Shown: positions 44,076-52,565, counted from the stretch's first letter. The stretch is 64,000 bases of DNA from Pseudomonas citronellolis (GCF_900112375.1 NZ_FOLS01000006.1:124001-188000), one strand, 5' to 3'. A program made the numbers and translations. The notes: generated by a model not told the origin, from the sequence alone.

Positions 44076-44990
44076 TCACACAACTGAAATCAATGTTCGC
44101 TTGAAAATGTCTTTCTTCGCCACTGAGTCCCAATACTTCGACGTTTCAACATGTAAGGTCGCGTTGGAGCTGATCTTCAGGCGCTGAACTTGCTCGGTAA
44201 GCTTAAGGGGGAATCGAATAGAGACCTTTCCACCATCAACCCGAATCGATAGCCGGCCAGTATCGGTAATCCCTGCGACTGAGCCGGATACAGTTTCTTG
44301 ATACCTTTCAGGCTCTGTAATGGTGTCCAGAAGGGCTCTCACCCGGGTTATTTCATCCGGTCTGCCTTCCCATCTGCGGGCACCTTTCGTGGACTTCCAG
44401 GCGAACTGAACCGCAAATCCTCCCTTATCCAACTCCTTCATGAACTCACTGAGTTGGTGCGCTGACTTTCCCCCGATAGCATCTACGGCATCGTAGAAAT
44501 CAGCCTGGTCAGAATTCAGAAGCCTGAAAGTTTGGGTGAGAGTCTCTTGGAGTAAGCTATCCCCGGTTAGGTCCGGAAGGGCATTGCCAGTGATGTAAAC
44601 ATGAGTCGAGCCGGAAGCTAGGCCTGCTAGTTTGAAATTCAACGCATTGGCGACGTCACTAGCAACGCCCCTGGCAGCATCAGTTCCGTGCCGAAGCCTA
44701 TGTGCCGCCAGTTTCCATGCCTTGGTCAGTGGCCCCATCGCATCAATGAACCAGTCGAGCGGGATGCTGCCATTTGCCCGCGCACCGATAAGCCTTAGAT
44801 CAACCAGTTCGCCAAGCTCTTCTGCGTCCGCTAAAGCGGCCTGTCTAGCGACCGATCGTGCAGCCGCCTCCTGATTCTTGGCTGCAAGCTGCAGGAAGAA
44901 ATCTTCTGGGTTTTGCTGGGCGCGTGCTTTGGTCTCTTCAGAGAAGGCTTTCAGTGCATCCGCATGATCGCGCAGGAATGAACTGCTCAT
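44076..44990 (-). CDS. Unknown protein, partner of the nucleotidyltransferase-like gene
   Basis: A 304-residue soluble protein starting on a 4-base overlap with the gene before it. The N-terminal half is helical (SEETKARAQQNPEDFFLQLAAKNQEAAARSVARQAA; then LDWFIDAMGPLTKAWKLAAHRLRHG). A middle part with GLASGSTHVYITGN looks like an edge strand and turn. Residues about 225-300 form a beta domain (VSGSVAGITDTGRLSIRVDGGKVSIRFPLKLTEQVQRL) like small SH3/OB-like barrels. I cannot name the family. The pairing suggests a toxin-antitoxin or anti-phage unit; which protein would be toxic is not clear. Confidence 0.75.
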   Translation of the reverse strand: MSSSFLRDHADALKAFSEETKARAQQNPEDFFLQLAAKNQEAAARSVARQAALADAEELGELVDLRLIGARANGSIPLDWFIDAMGPLTKAWKLAAHRLRHGTDAARGVASDVANALNFKLAGLASGSTHVYITGNALPDLTGDSLLQETLTQTFRLLNSDQADFYDAVDAIGGKSAHQLSEFMKELDKGGFAVQFAWKSTKGARRWEGRPDEITRVRALLDTITEPERYQETVSGSVAGITDTGRLSIRVDGGKVSIRFPLKLTEQVQRLKISSNATLHVETSKYWDSVAKKDIFKRTLISVV

Positions 44991-45451
44991 AAAATGATCT
45001 CCGCGAATCCTTTCGCCGTTACACGGTCGTGGCAGTATCCTAGGATACCTCGCCAGTACGCCTCCCGATGGAAAACCTGATCAGGTGCTGGGCGCTCCAG
45101 GTAGAAATCCAAGTCATAAAGTGCTTCTGCCACTCCTTGGTCGAGGAGTTGAGCGACCTGGTTTGAGCCATCCGGGGTTACCGCTGCTGGATTTTTCCAA
45201 AAGGGATGCCAGAGCACACAATCGATATCCCCTGGGTTCTCCTTCTGCGTGAGGAAAGATCCGTCGATCCACAATGTCCCACACACGCCTAGAGCTGTAA
45301 GCGCATCGGTCCAAATCCCAAATTTCCGAAACAGCTCTGCACGTCGCAGATCAGCTGGAAATGGATCAACAGCTAACCCACGGAGCTGGTCGATAGAAAG
45401 CCGGTGCATTCCGGGTTGTAGCAGGGCAGGAAAATCTGGTTTTGGCATCAT
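44987..45451 (-). CDS. Nucleotidyltransferase-like protein (DUF6932-type)
   Basis: A 154-residue protein with the core of the nucleotidyltransferase fold: GTLWIDGSFLTQKENPGDID gives the G-S helix start and the paired acidic D-x-D, and ALYDLDFYLE could carry the third acid. Small single-domain nucleotidyltransferases of this sort are known from toxin-antitoxin systems such as MNT-HEPN and AbiE, where they modify partner protein or tRNA. The match to DUF6932 is from memory. It is the first gene of a two-gene unit with the 304-residue protein. AAGGA precedes the ATG. Confidence 0.75.
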   Translation of the reverse strand: MMPKPDFPALLQPGMHRLSIDQLRGLAVDPFPADLRRAELFRKFGIWTDALTALGVCGTLWIDGSFLTQKENPGDIDCVLWHPFWKNPAAVTPDGSNQVAQLLDQGVAEALYDLDFYLERPAPDQVFHREAYWRGILGYCHDRVTAKGFAEIIL

Positions 45452-45505
45452 GCATCCTTGCGGTGCTTCAGTAACTTATCGGATCGGGCAGATCGACTAG
45501 GTTTT

Positions 45506-45559
45506 TCACTGCCCCATGATCCTCCGGAACCGCTGCGTCAGCATCACTGCCCCATGATC
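45506..45559. repeat. 16-bp direct repeat at the end of the YecR-like gene
   Basis: TCACTGCCCCATGATC occurs at 45506-45521 and 45544-45559. On the minus strand both read as a C-terminal codon run for R-x-IMGQ followed by TGA, so the last codons of the lipoprotein gene have been duplicated downstream. The 92-base gap holds nothing else. Confidence 0.65.
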
Positions 45560-46047
45560 TGCCTATAGCGACGCTGGTACTCGTCGTAGCTCAGGCCAGT
45601 CTCAGAATTCAGTTCATCAATCTGCCTCTGTCTCCACTGTTCACGAGTAAGGGAGCCAGAACCACTGGTGGTAGTTTGCGTGAAGGCCTGCGGGGCGGAT
45701 GGAGCCGGCGAACTGCTGGCAATCCCGCTGCCGGTCCCAATGCACTGATACTGGATCACTACCAGCCCTGCGATGCATGTGCCGTAGCCATTGAACTGAT
45801 TGCAGTGCTGACGCTTTCCACCGAACATTTCGGCGTCCTGATAACCCCAAACCCGGCATTTTTGGGCGGCTATCTCGTGCGCTTGGTCCATGTTGACGAC
45901 CGGTTGCTCGAACTGGGCGAAGTCGTAGGCCATGTCGACAGTCCCGTCCGCGCGGCTACCGCCATTGGCGTAGAAGCTTTTCTTCACGGCGCACCCGCCA
46001 GTTGCAGCGAGCGCGAACATAAGGGCAGCAATGGGTATAAGGCGCAT
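45544..46047 (-). CDS. YecR-like lipoprotein
   Basis: A 167-residue predicted lipoprotein. The signal peptide MRLIPIAALMFALAATGGC ends in a lipobox cysteine near residue 19. The mature part (KKSFYANGGSRADGTVDMAYDFAQFEQPVV ... CRVWGYQDAEMFGGKRQHC) follows the YecR family pattern. A Ser/Ala/Thr linker leads to a helical tail LTREQWRQRQIDELNSETGLSYDEYQRRYRQIMGQ. I choose ATG 46047 for its AAGGAGG site. YecR-like lipoproteins occur as phage morons and could alter the host surface. Confidence 0.82.
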   Translation of the reverse strand: MRLIPIAALMFALAATGGCAVKKSFYANGGSRADGTVDMAYDFAQFEQPVVNMDQAHEIAAQKCRVWGYQDAEMFGGKRQHCNQFNGYGTCIAGLVVIQYQCIGTGSGIASSSPAPSAPQAFTQTTTSGSGSLTREQWRQRQIDELNSETGLSYDEYQRRYRQIMGQ

Positions 46048-46208
46048 AGCGACCTCCTTGTCAGTTTGGTCGCATTGTGCCATTACAGAATCGACTACGT
46101 CATCCGGGTTAGGTCGAGCCTAAAACCTGCGCATGGACCTCTGGCGAGTGGCGATAGGTCTATTGAAAAGATGAATCCACCCTGCATCGGCATGGCTTAC
46201 GGTAAAAA

Positions 46209-46799
46209 ATGATTAGAGCAACGGATTGTTTCTTTGATGATCAGACAATTAGCGTCGATTTAGCCCTTTTTATTAGGCAGCAATGGGAGGCTTTAGGAGG
46301 CCACCTCCCAAGGCCAGCCTTCAAATGCGTTGAATGTCTCGATGATGTCTGGCCGCATCGACAGGGCGGGAAAATACCTGCTCATTTTGAGCACCGTGGG
46401 CACTCCCACACTGACTGCAGCCGTAGGCACCTTGGGAGACGCGCTACTCAATCAAGCAACGCCCAAGTAAATTTTGAGGCCGATGATATCCGCGCAATCG
46501 AGGGGTATCTGAGAGACAGCCGACTGCTTTCAAGAGGAAGAAATCGAGTCTTAGCACAACAACGGAAGGAGACCGATCGCCATACGTGCGCGGCATGCGG
46601 GTTTAAGACAGAAGTAAACGGCAGGCACATAGTTGAGTGCCACCATCTTCGCCCGCTTTCCTTCGACGGAGTGCGCGAGGTCAGTCTGAGCGACTTAATT
46701 ACGCTTTGCCCAACCTGCCATCGAATAGCACACACGCGATTGGAACCGCTCACCATTGCAGAGATTCAGCGTGCTCTCCCGTTAAAGTCGAACGACTAG
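46209..46799 (+). CDS. HNH nuclease with CoiA-like zinc-finger N-terminus
   Basis: A 196-residue protein. Residues about 38-75 (FKCVECLDDVWPHRQGGKIPAHFEHRGHSHTDC) follow the CxxC ... HFxHxxxxxxC pattern of the CoiA-type N-terminal finger. The C-terminal HNH domain is clear: CAACGFKTEVNGRHIVECHHLRPLSFDGV, then LSDLITLCPTCHRIAH. HNH domains of this type cut DNA in McrA-like restriction and in several defence systems. Low GC and the place at the right edge mark it as cargo. An antiphage nuclease is likely, but specificity is not shown. Confidence 0.83.
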   Translation: MIRATDCFFDDQTISVDLALFIRQQWEALGGHLPRPAFKCVECLDDVWPHRQGGKIPAHFEHRGHSHTDCSRRHLGRRATQSSNAQVNFEADDIRAIEGYLRDSRLLSRGRNRVLAQQRKETDRHTCAACGFKTEVNGRHIVECHHLRPLSFDGVREVSLSDLITLCPTCHRIAHTRLEPLTIAEIQRALPLKSND

Positions 46800-46848
46800 G
46801 TAATTGATCATTAAGTTGAGTAAATGGCTATTAAGCACCTTCACAAAA

Positions 46849-46869
46849 GTGAGTAGATTTGTGAGTAGA
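46849..46869. repeat. Right integrase arm-type sites (two GTGAGTAGA copies)
   Basis: GTGAGTAGA at 46849-46857 and 46861-46869, 12-base period, identical in layout to the left pair at 30660-30680. Confidence 0.7.
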
Positions 46870-46921
46870 ACACAAACCTAAGATATCGAAACCCCCACGA
46901 ACAAAGGCACACAGCAAACTC

Positions 46922-46937
46922 TTCGAGTCTCTCCCGG
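46922..46937 (+). other. Right attachment core (attR side)
   Basis: TTCGAGTCTCTCCCGG, the exact copy of the tRNA-Leu 3' segment at 30524-30539. CCAGTGAATC follows instead of the tRNA CCA end. Confidence 0.8.
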
Positions 46938-46962
46938 CCAGTGAATCTCGGAACACCAGAAG

Positions 46963-46986
46963 AACCGGCCCTTGAGCCGGTTTTTT
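46963..46986 (+). terminator. Original tRNA-Leu terminator, displaced by the element
   Basis: AACCGGC, loop CCTTGA, GCCGGTT and a T-run, preceded by ACACCAG as in the left copy. It now lies 16.4 kb from the tRNA and directly upstream of the SulP gene. Confidence 0.82.
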
Positions 46987-47061
46987 GTTGCCTGCGCGCA
47001 CCCGCGCGACGCCTTGCGCACCGCCCGCGACCGCCCATTGCGGTCCAACTTCAGGAACGCC

Positions 47062-48507
47062 ATGAAACCCGCCCGTCTGCGCGCCGACATCCTGGCCGGC
47101 CTCACCACGTCCTTCGCCCTGGTGCCCGAGTGCATCGCCTTCGCCCTGGTGGCCCACCTCAACCCGCTGATGGGCCTGTACGGCGCCTTTTTCATCTGCA
47201 CCCTCACCGCCCTGTTCGGCGGCCGGCCGGGCATGGTTTCCGGGGCCGCCGGCTCCATGGCCGTGGTGATAGTGGCGCTGGTGGTGCAGCACGGCGTGCA
47301 GTACCTGCTGGCCACCGTGCTGCTGGGCGGCCTGGTGATGATCGCCTTCGGCCTGCTGCGCCTGGGCAAGCTGGTGCGCATGGTGCCGCACCCGGTGATG
47401 CTGGGCTTCGTCAACGGCCTGGCGATCGTCATCGCCCTGGCCCAGCTGGAGCACTTCAAGACCGGCGGGGCCTGGCTCGGCGGCGCGCCGCTGTACCTGA
47501 TGCTGGGCCTGGTGGCGCTGACCATGGCCATCGTCTACCTGCTGCCGAAGCTGACCCGCGCGGTGCCGCCGGCGCTGGTGGCGATCCTCGGCGTCGGCCT
47601 GCTGGTATACCTGCTCGGCCTGCCCACGCGCACCCTCGGCGACATGGCGCACATCGCCGGCGGCCTGCCCGCCTTCGCCCTGCCGCAGGTGCCGTGGAAC
47701 CTGGAGACGCTGCGGATCATCACGCCCTACGCCATCCTCATGGCGCTGGTCGGCCTGCTGGAAACCCTGCTGACCTTCAACCTCACCGACGAAATCACCC
47801 GGAGCCGCGGCTACCCGGACCGCGAGTGCGTGGCCCTGGGCGCGGCCAACATGGTCTCCGGGGCGTTCGGCGGCATGGGCGGCTGCGCCATGATCGGCCA
47901 GACCATGATCAACCTCGGCTCCGGCGGCCGCGGGCGGGCTTCCGGGGTGGTCGCCGGGGTGATGATCCTGCTCTTCGTGCTGTTCCTCTCCCCGCTGATC
48001 GAGCGCATCCCGCTGGCGGCGCTGGTCGGGGTGATGTTCGTGGTGGCCCAGCAGACCTTCGCCTGGGCCTCGCTGCGGGTGCTGAACAAGGTGCCGGCGA
48101 ATGACGTGCTGGTGATCATCGCGGTGACCGTCGTCACCGTGTTCACCGACCTGGCCATCGCCGTGCTCTGCGGCATAGTCGTGGCCGCCCTGGACTTCGC
48201 CTGGAAGCACGCCCGCGAACTCTACGCCGACAGCCACCTGGAGGCCGACGGCAGCAAGCTCTATCGCCTCCACGGCACGCTGTTCTTCGCCTCCACCACG
48301 ACCTTCCTGGAACAGTTCGACACGGCCGGCGACCCGCCGCAGGTCACCCTGGACTGCCGCCACCTGAGCTTCGTCGACTACTCGGCCATCGCCGCGCTGA
48401 AGACCCTGCGCGAGCGCTACGCCAGGGCCGGCAAGCACCTGCGCGTGGTGCACCTGTCCGAGCGCTGCAAGCAGTTGCTCAAGCGCGCCGGGGTGCAGCA
48501 CGGCTGA
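47062..48507 (+). CDS. SulP/SLC26-family anion transporter with STAS domain
   Basis: A 481-residue inner-membrane transporter. It begins RADILAGLTTSFALVPECIAFALVA, the SulP signature, continues with about 10-12 hydrophobic helices up to residue 390, and ends in a STAS domain (LHGTLFFASTTTFLEQFD ... VTLDCRHLSFVDYSAIAALKTL). Likely substrates are sulfate, bicarbonate or small dicarboxylates; sequence alone does not decide. ATG 47062 follows CAGGAA. The gene sits just outside the right end of the element and its promoter region is now element-proximal. Confidence 0.9.
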   Translation: MKPARLRADILAGLTTSFALVPECIAFALVAHLNPLMGLYGAFFICTLTALFGGRPGMVSGAAGSMAVVIVALVVQHGVQYLLATVLLGGLVMIAFGLLRLGKLVRMVPHPVMLGFVNGLAIVIALAQLEHFKTGGAWLGGAPLYLMLGLVALTMAIVYLLPKLTRAVPPALVAILGVGLLVYLLGLPTRTLGDMAHIAGGLPAFALPQVPWNLETLRIITPYAILMALVGLLETLLTFNLTDEITRSRGYPDRECVALGAANMVSGAFGGMGGCAMIGQTMINLGSGGRGRASGVVAGVMILLFVLFLSPLIERIPLAALVGVMFVVAQQTFAWASLRVLNKVPANDVLVIIAVTVVTVFTDLAIAVLCGIVVAALDFAWKHARELYADSHLEADGSKLYRLHGTLFFASTTTFLEQFDTAGDPPQVTLDCRHLSFVDYSAIAALKTLRERYARAGKHLRVVHLSERCKQLLKRAGVQHG

Positions 48508-48597
48508 TTCGGACGTTCTTCCGAAAATGACCGGCAGCGCTGGCGCGCCGGGAACCCTATGGAATAATGCCGCCCCTTTTTTGACTAGGAGGTCCAC

Positions 48598-48903
48598 ATG
48601 GTCACTCACTTCCTGATTGGCACCAGCCAGGCCGCTTGCGGCCGCAGCGACCCGAACGTGGCGGGCTCGCAGGATGTCGCGCAGGTCAGCTGCAAGACCT
48701 GCCGCCGCACCAACGCCTTTACCCAGGCGCAGGAAACCACGGGCACCGCGCCGGCTGCGGCGCCGAAGAGCAAGCAGCCCGCCCGCGCCCCGGCACAACC
48801 CGGCCGCGACGCCGCCCGGCAAGCCTGGCAGGCGCGCCTGAGCGCCCTGTCCGGCAAGACCCGCCTGCCCCGCGGCAGCCGCCGCGCCCAAGCGTACGTC
48901 TGA
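48598..48903 (+). CDS. Small basic hypothetical protein
   Basis: A 101-residue protein with a very strong AGGAGGT ribosome site. The N-terminal 45 residues (MVTHFLIGTSQAACGRSDPNVAGSQDVAQVSCKTCRRTNAF) carry a CKTC pair; the rest is Ala, Pro, Arg and Gln rich and likely disordered and basic (pattern like nucleic-acid-binding tails). No family recognised. AATAAT about 45 bases before the start may be its -10 box. Confidence 0.68.
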   Translation: MVTHFLIGTSQAACGRSDPNVAGSQDVAQVSCKTCRRTNAFTQAQETTGTAPAAAPKSKQPARAPAQPGRDAARQAWQARLSALSGKTRLPRGSRRAQAYV

Positions 48904-48996
48904 TCGCCGCTGCGCTGCCGGCGGTGCCCGCTGGGCGCCGTCGGTATGCATAGGCTCGGCATCTTTACGGGCCACGCAGTTCGGCGCGCCGCCGCC

Positions 48997-50568
48997 CTAG
49001 ACGCCTGTACGGACGCGGCGCTCCAGTTCGGCGACGAACTCCGCCAGCGGCATCGGCTTGCCGAACAGGTAGCCCTGCAGGCAGGGCACGCCGCGGGCCG
49101 CCAGGTAGTCGCGCTGCGCCGGCGTCTCGATGCCTTCGGCGATGACCTGCAGGTCCAGGCGGTCGCAAAGGTCGAGGATGCTGTCGAGGATGTGCCGGGA
49201 ACGGCTGTCGTCGTCGACGGTGGCGACGAAGCTCTTGTCGATCTTCAGGGCGTCCACGCGGAAGCGGCGCAGGTAGGCCAGGCTGGAATGGCCGGTGCCG
49301 AAGTCGTCTATCGCCAGGGTCACACCCAGGTCGCGCAGGCAGCCGAGCAGGTCGTCGGTGGGGGTGTCGATCAGTTCGCGCTCGGTCAGCTCCAGCATCA
49401 GTTGCACCGAGCCCACCGGGAAAGCGCCGAGGAAGTCCAGGCAATCGGTCAACAGGCTGCTGCTGCGGCAATTCACGGCGCTGACGTTGACGCCCAGGTG
49501 GAAGCCGTCGCCCAGCAGGTGCGCGTGCTTAGGCAACTGGGCCGCCAATTGCTGCAAGAGCGCGCGGGTCATGGGCACGATCAGGCCGCTCTGCTCGGCC
49601 AGGGGGATGAAGATATCCGGGCTGACCAGCCCCGCGCGCGGGTGGCGCCAGCGCATCAGCACCTCGGCGCCGATCCAGCGGCCGCTGGCGGCGTCCACCA
49701 GCGGCTGGAGGAAGGGCACGAATTCGCCGGCGTACATGGCCCGCTCGATCTCGCGGGCAGGCGTCGCCGCGCGCCCCAGCATCCAGTGGCAACCGAGGCC
49801 GAACAACCCGCCGAGCACCGCCAGCATGGCGAACAGCGGCCAGTAGTCGTCGCGCATCACACCCCACTGGGCGCCGGCCGGGAAGCCACCGACCACCTGG
49901 TAGGGAAAGCGCGTCGAGGTCTGCTGCGTCTCGGCCAGGGGGAAGGCGTCGGGCGCGCCCTCGTGCACCTCGCCCGCCTCGTCCATCCAGCGCGGGCCGA
50001 TCTGGACCAGCAGTTCGCTGCGCTGGTCCACCAGTTGCAGGACGTTGCTCAGGTAGCGCCCGTCCACCGCCGCCAGCACGGCGGCGGGACCTTCGGCCAG
50101 GCGGTACACGATCAGCGCGAAGTCCGGCGTCACCGCATTGCCGGGCAACAGGTTGAGGCGCCCGTCGACGAAATCGGCCGTGTTCACCGCTTCGTCGACG
50201 TTGCCGAACAGCGAGCTGCAGAACACCCGGCCATCACGCACCAGGTTGACGGTGCGCACGAAGGGCACGGTGGCGACCTGTTCGCGCAGCACCAGCTCGG
50301 CCGCGGCGCATGGCCCTTCGGCATAGGCGATGGTGGCCCGCGCCGAGCCGGCGGCGTTGCCGAGCATGATGTCGATCAGGTGCAGCGCCTCGCTCGAGGC
50401 GAGCCCCGCTTCACGCTGGAGGCTGACCAGTGTCTGCCAATAGATGATGCCCCCGCCCAGCAGCAGCGGCAGCAGGGCGACCAGCAGGGAAACGCACAGG
50501 CGCCAGAGCAGGCGCCGGACTTTGCTCGATCCAGGCATCCGTGTCATCCCGGGCGCCGCCGCTGTCAT
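48997..50568 (-). CDS. CSS-motif/EAL cyclic-di-GMP phosphodiesterase (PA3825-like)
   Basis: A 523-residue inner-membrane enzyme that breaks down c-di-GMP. It has a transmembrane helix (about 22-45), a periplasmic CSS-motif sensor domain (FCSS near residue 116) bounded by a second helix (about 243-262), and a cytoplasmic EAL domain. The EAL motif reads EVL (IGAEVLMRW), and the metal and catalytic residues are in VNVSAVN, ELTERE, IDDFGTGHSS, LKIDKSF and EGIETPAQ, so it should be active. CSS disulfides are known to control such enzymes through periplasmic redox. Confidence 0.92.
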   Translation of the reverse strand: MTAAAPGMTRMPGSSKVRRLLWRLCVSLLVALLPLLLGGGIIYWQTLVSLQREAGLASSEALHLIDIMLGNAAGSARATIAYAEGPCAAAELVLREQVATVPFVRTVNLVRDGRVFCSSLFGNVDEAVNTADFVDGRLNLLPGNAVTPDFALIVYRLAEGPAAVLAAVDGRYLSNVLQLVDQRSELLVQIGPRWMDEAGEVHEGAPDAFPLAETQQTSTRFPYQVVGGFPAGAQWGVMRDDYWPLFAMLAVLGGLFGLGCHWMLGRAATPAREIERAMYAGEFVPFLQPLVDAASGRWIGAEVLMRWRHPRAGLVSPDIFIPLAEQSGLIVPMTRALLQQLAAQLPKHAHLLGDGFHLGVNVSAVNCRSSSLLTDCLDFLGAFPVGSVQLMLELTERELIDTPTDDLLGCLRDLGVTLAIDDFGTGHSSLAYLRRFRVDALKIDKSFVATVDDDSRSRHILDSILDLCDRLDLQVIAEGIETPAQRDYLAARGVPCLQGYLFGKPMPLAEFVAELERRVRTGV

Positions 50569-50662
50569 CGGGCTCGGCGAGCAGCCTGAGCGGGCGCCTG
50601 AAACCAGCGTAGATCATTCCGCCTGCGGCACCCTGGCCTCGGTGGCGATCGGCCAAAGGTCG

Positions 50663-50668
50663 TATAAT
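50663..50668 (+). promoter_or_regulatory. -10 box of the RDD gene
   Basis: TATAAT stands 39 bases before the RDD start codon in the divergent spacer with the EAL gene; the -35 region (near 50640) is poor. Confidence 0.45.
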
Positions 50669-50706
50669 CCCCGCCCTCGTCCCTGCTCCGAGCGCCGAAC
50701 GACGCC

Positions 50707-51219
50707 ATGCCCAAAGCCCGACTCCAGCCGGAGGGGAACTTCCCCCCCGCGCCCCTGCTGCGCCGCTTCGCGGCCATGTTCTACGACTTCCTGCTCTGCG
50801 TGGCCCTGCTGATGGTGGTCACCCTGCTCTACCAGCAGGTGCTGCTGCGCCTGCTCCTGGGCGGCGAAAAGCTCCGGCAGCTCGCCGACCAGGGCGGGCT
50901 GGTCGGCGACCCGCTGCTGTCCAGCCTGCTGTTCATCAGCCTGTTCGCCTTCTTCGCCAAGTTCTGGACGCACAAGGGCCAGACCCTCGGCATGCAGGTC
51001 TGGGGCGTGCGCGTGCAGAACGCCGACGGCACGCCGATCAGCCTGATGCAGGCGCTGCTGCGCTTCATGATCGCCATCGGCTCCTGGGCCTGCGGCGGGC
51101 TGGGCTTCCTGTGGATGCTCTGGGACAAGGACAAGCGGACCTGGCACGACCGCTATTCGGAGAGCGTGGTGATCCAGATTCCCAAGGCGGTGCGCAAGGC
51201 GACGCAGGGGCGGGGGTGA
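50707..51219 (+). CDS. RDD-family membrane protein (PA3826-like)
   Basis: A 170-residue inner-membrane protein of the RDD family. It shows RRFAAMFYDFLLCVALLMVV (the R..A.. D pattern), a second helix near 75-90, and KGQTLGMQVWGVRVQNADG with the third helix and WHDRYSESVVI at the end. RDD proteins are linked to ion or solute transport in a few cases, but function here is unknown. It has its own TATAAT box. Confidence 0.85.
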   Translation: MPKARLQPEGNFPPAPLLRRFAAMFYDFLLCVALLMVVTLLYQQVLLRLLLGGEKLRQLADQGGLVGDPLLSSLLFISLFAFFAKFWTHKGQTLGMQVWGVRVQNADGTPISLMQALLRFMIAIGSWACGGLGFLWMLWDKDKRTWHDRYSESVVIQIPKAVRKATQGRG

Positions 51220-51284
51220 GGCTGGGGCGTGAAGGGAGAGGGTGCCGTTCGTGCCGCCGGGGCGTCCGGTGTGGCCTGGGAATC

Positions 51285-51465
51285 CAATCGCGGACAGAGT
51301 CCGCTCCTACGCCCGTGCTTCCCTGAACCTGTCTTGCGCCGAGGTGCTCTTCGTAGGATGGGTTGAGCTTGCGATACCCATGCTGCCGTGGTGATGGGTA
51401 TCGCTTCGCTCAACACCATCCTACGAAAAGCCGTGTTTCCTGGAACCGTAGGAGCGGACTCCGTC
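51285..51465. repeat. REP-type repeats between RDD gene and lptG
   Basis: A GCGGACAGAGTCCGC arm near 51291-51310, a full GTAGGATGGGTTGAGC palindrome at 51352-51426, and a GTAGGAGCGGACTCCGTCCGCG copy at 51449-51470. No gene in the 286-base gap. Confidence 0.85.
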
Positions 51466-51505
51466 CGCGATTGGACCCGCCACCCGCACCGAACCGTCCG
51501 GGATA

Positions 51506-52565
51506 TCACCCCGCCCGCTTGAGCAACCACGCCCCCAACAACGCACAGATCGCCGCCGGCAACAACACCGCCAGCAACGGCGGGAAGTTGAACACCTGGC
51601 TCGACGGCCCCAGCAGATCCTGGGCGATGCGGAAGGTAAAGCCCACCAGCACCCCGGTGAACACCCGCTGGCCGAGGGTCACGCTGCGCAGCGGGCCGAA
51701 GATGAAGGAAATGGCCATCAGCACCAGGGCCGCGGTCACCGCCGGCTGCAGCACCTTGGTCCAGAACGCCAGCCAGTAGCGGTTGGTGCTCAGGCCCTGG
51801 TCCTTGAGGTAGTGGATGTATTCCCACAGGCCGCTGATGGACAGCGCCTCGGGCTCCATCACCACGGTGCTGAGCAGTTGCGGGCTGAGCTGGATGTTCC
51901 ACGCCTCGGACGGTGCGCTGACCAGTTCGCTGCGCTTCTCCTGCGGGTGCAGCAGCGTGGTGTTCACCTCTTCCAGGGTCCACTGGCCGTCGCGGAACAC
52001 CGCGCGCTTGGCGAAGCTGGCGCTCTTGAGCACGTGGCCTTCGGCGAAGTCGTAGCGCGTCACGCCCAGCAGGGTGCCGTCGGCCTGCACCACGTTGATG
52101 TGGATGAATTCCTGCCCCTGGCGGTGCCACAGGCCGTTGCGCGAGCTGACCGCGCCGCCGCTGCTCTGCGCCAGGGCACGGTCGCTCTGGGCCTGGGTCT
52201 CGGTGTAGGGCACCACGTATTCGCCTATCAGGATGCCGGCGAACATCAGCACCAGCATCGGCTTCATCACCGCCCAGACGATGCGCTGCAGCGACACCCC
52301 GGCGGCGCGCATGATGGTCAGCTCGCTGTTGCTGGCCAGGGTGCCCAGACCCACCAGGCAGCCGATCAGCGCGGCCATCGGCAGCATGTCGTAGGCGCGG
52401 CTGGGCGCGGTGAGCAGCACGTACTTCAGGGCCACGCCCAGGGTGTAGTTCTCGTCCAGGGCGCCCAACTGGTCGATGAAGGCGAACAGCAGGGCCAGGC
52501 CGAGGATCACCCCCAGCACGGCGAGGATGGCGACGAAAATGGTAATGCCGATGTAGCGGTCGAGC

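Larger units (their letters stand above)
30524..46937. mobile_element. 16.4-kb integrative element (probable phage satellite) in tRNA-Leu
   Basis: The element lies between two copies of TTCGAGTCTCTCCCGG, one inside the tRNA and one 16.4 kb away. It has a P4-type integrase at the tRNA end, tandem GTGAGTAGA sites inside both ends, AlpA, P4-like RNA immunity layout, Toprim primase, DUF3631 ATPase, iteron array, HK97 capsid gene, tape measure gene and HNH genes. No terminase, portal, head protease, tail tube, baseplate or lysis gene is visible. Codon and base use in the right third are clearly more A/T-rich than the core. This set fits a replicating satellite dependent on a helper phage better than a complete prophage; a decayed prophage is the alternative, though the frames are intact. 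Confidence 0.85.

Noticed and set aside
46831-48975. Minus-strand open frame of over 700 codons opposite the SulP gene
   Set aside because: The opposite strand encodes a clear transporter with membrane helices and a STAS domain; the frame has no start site or domain.
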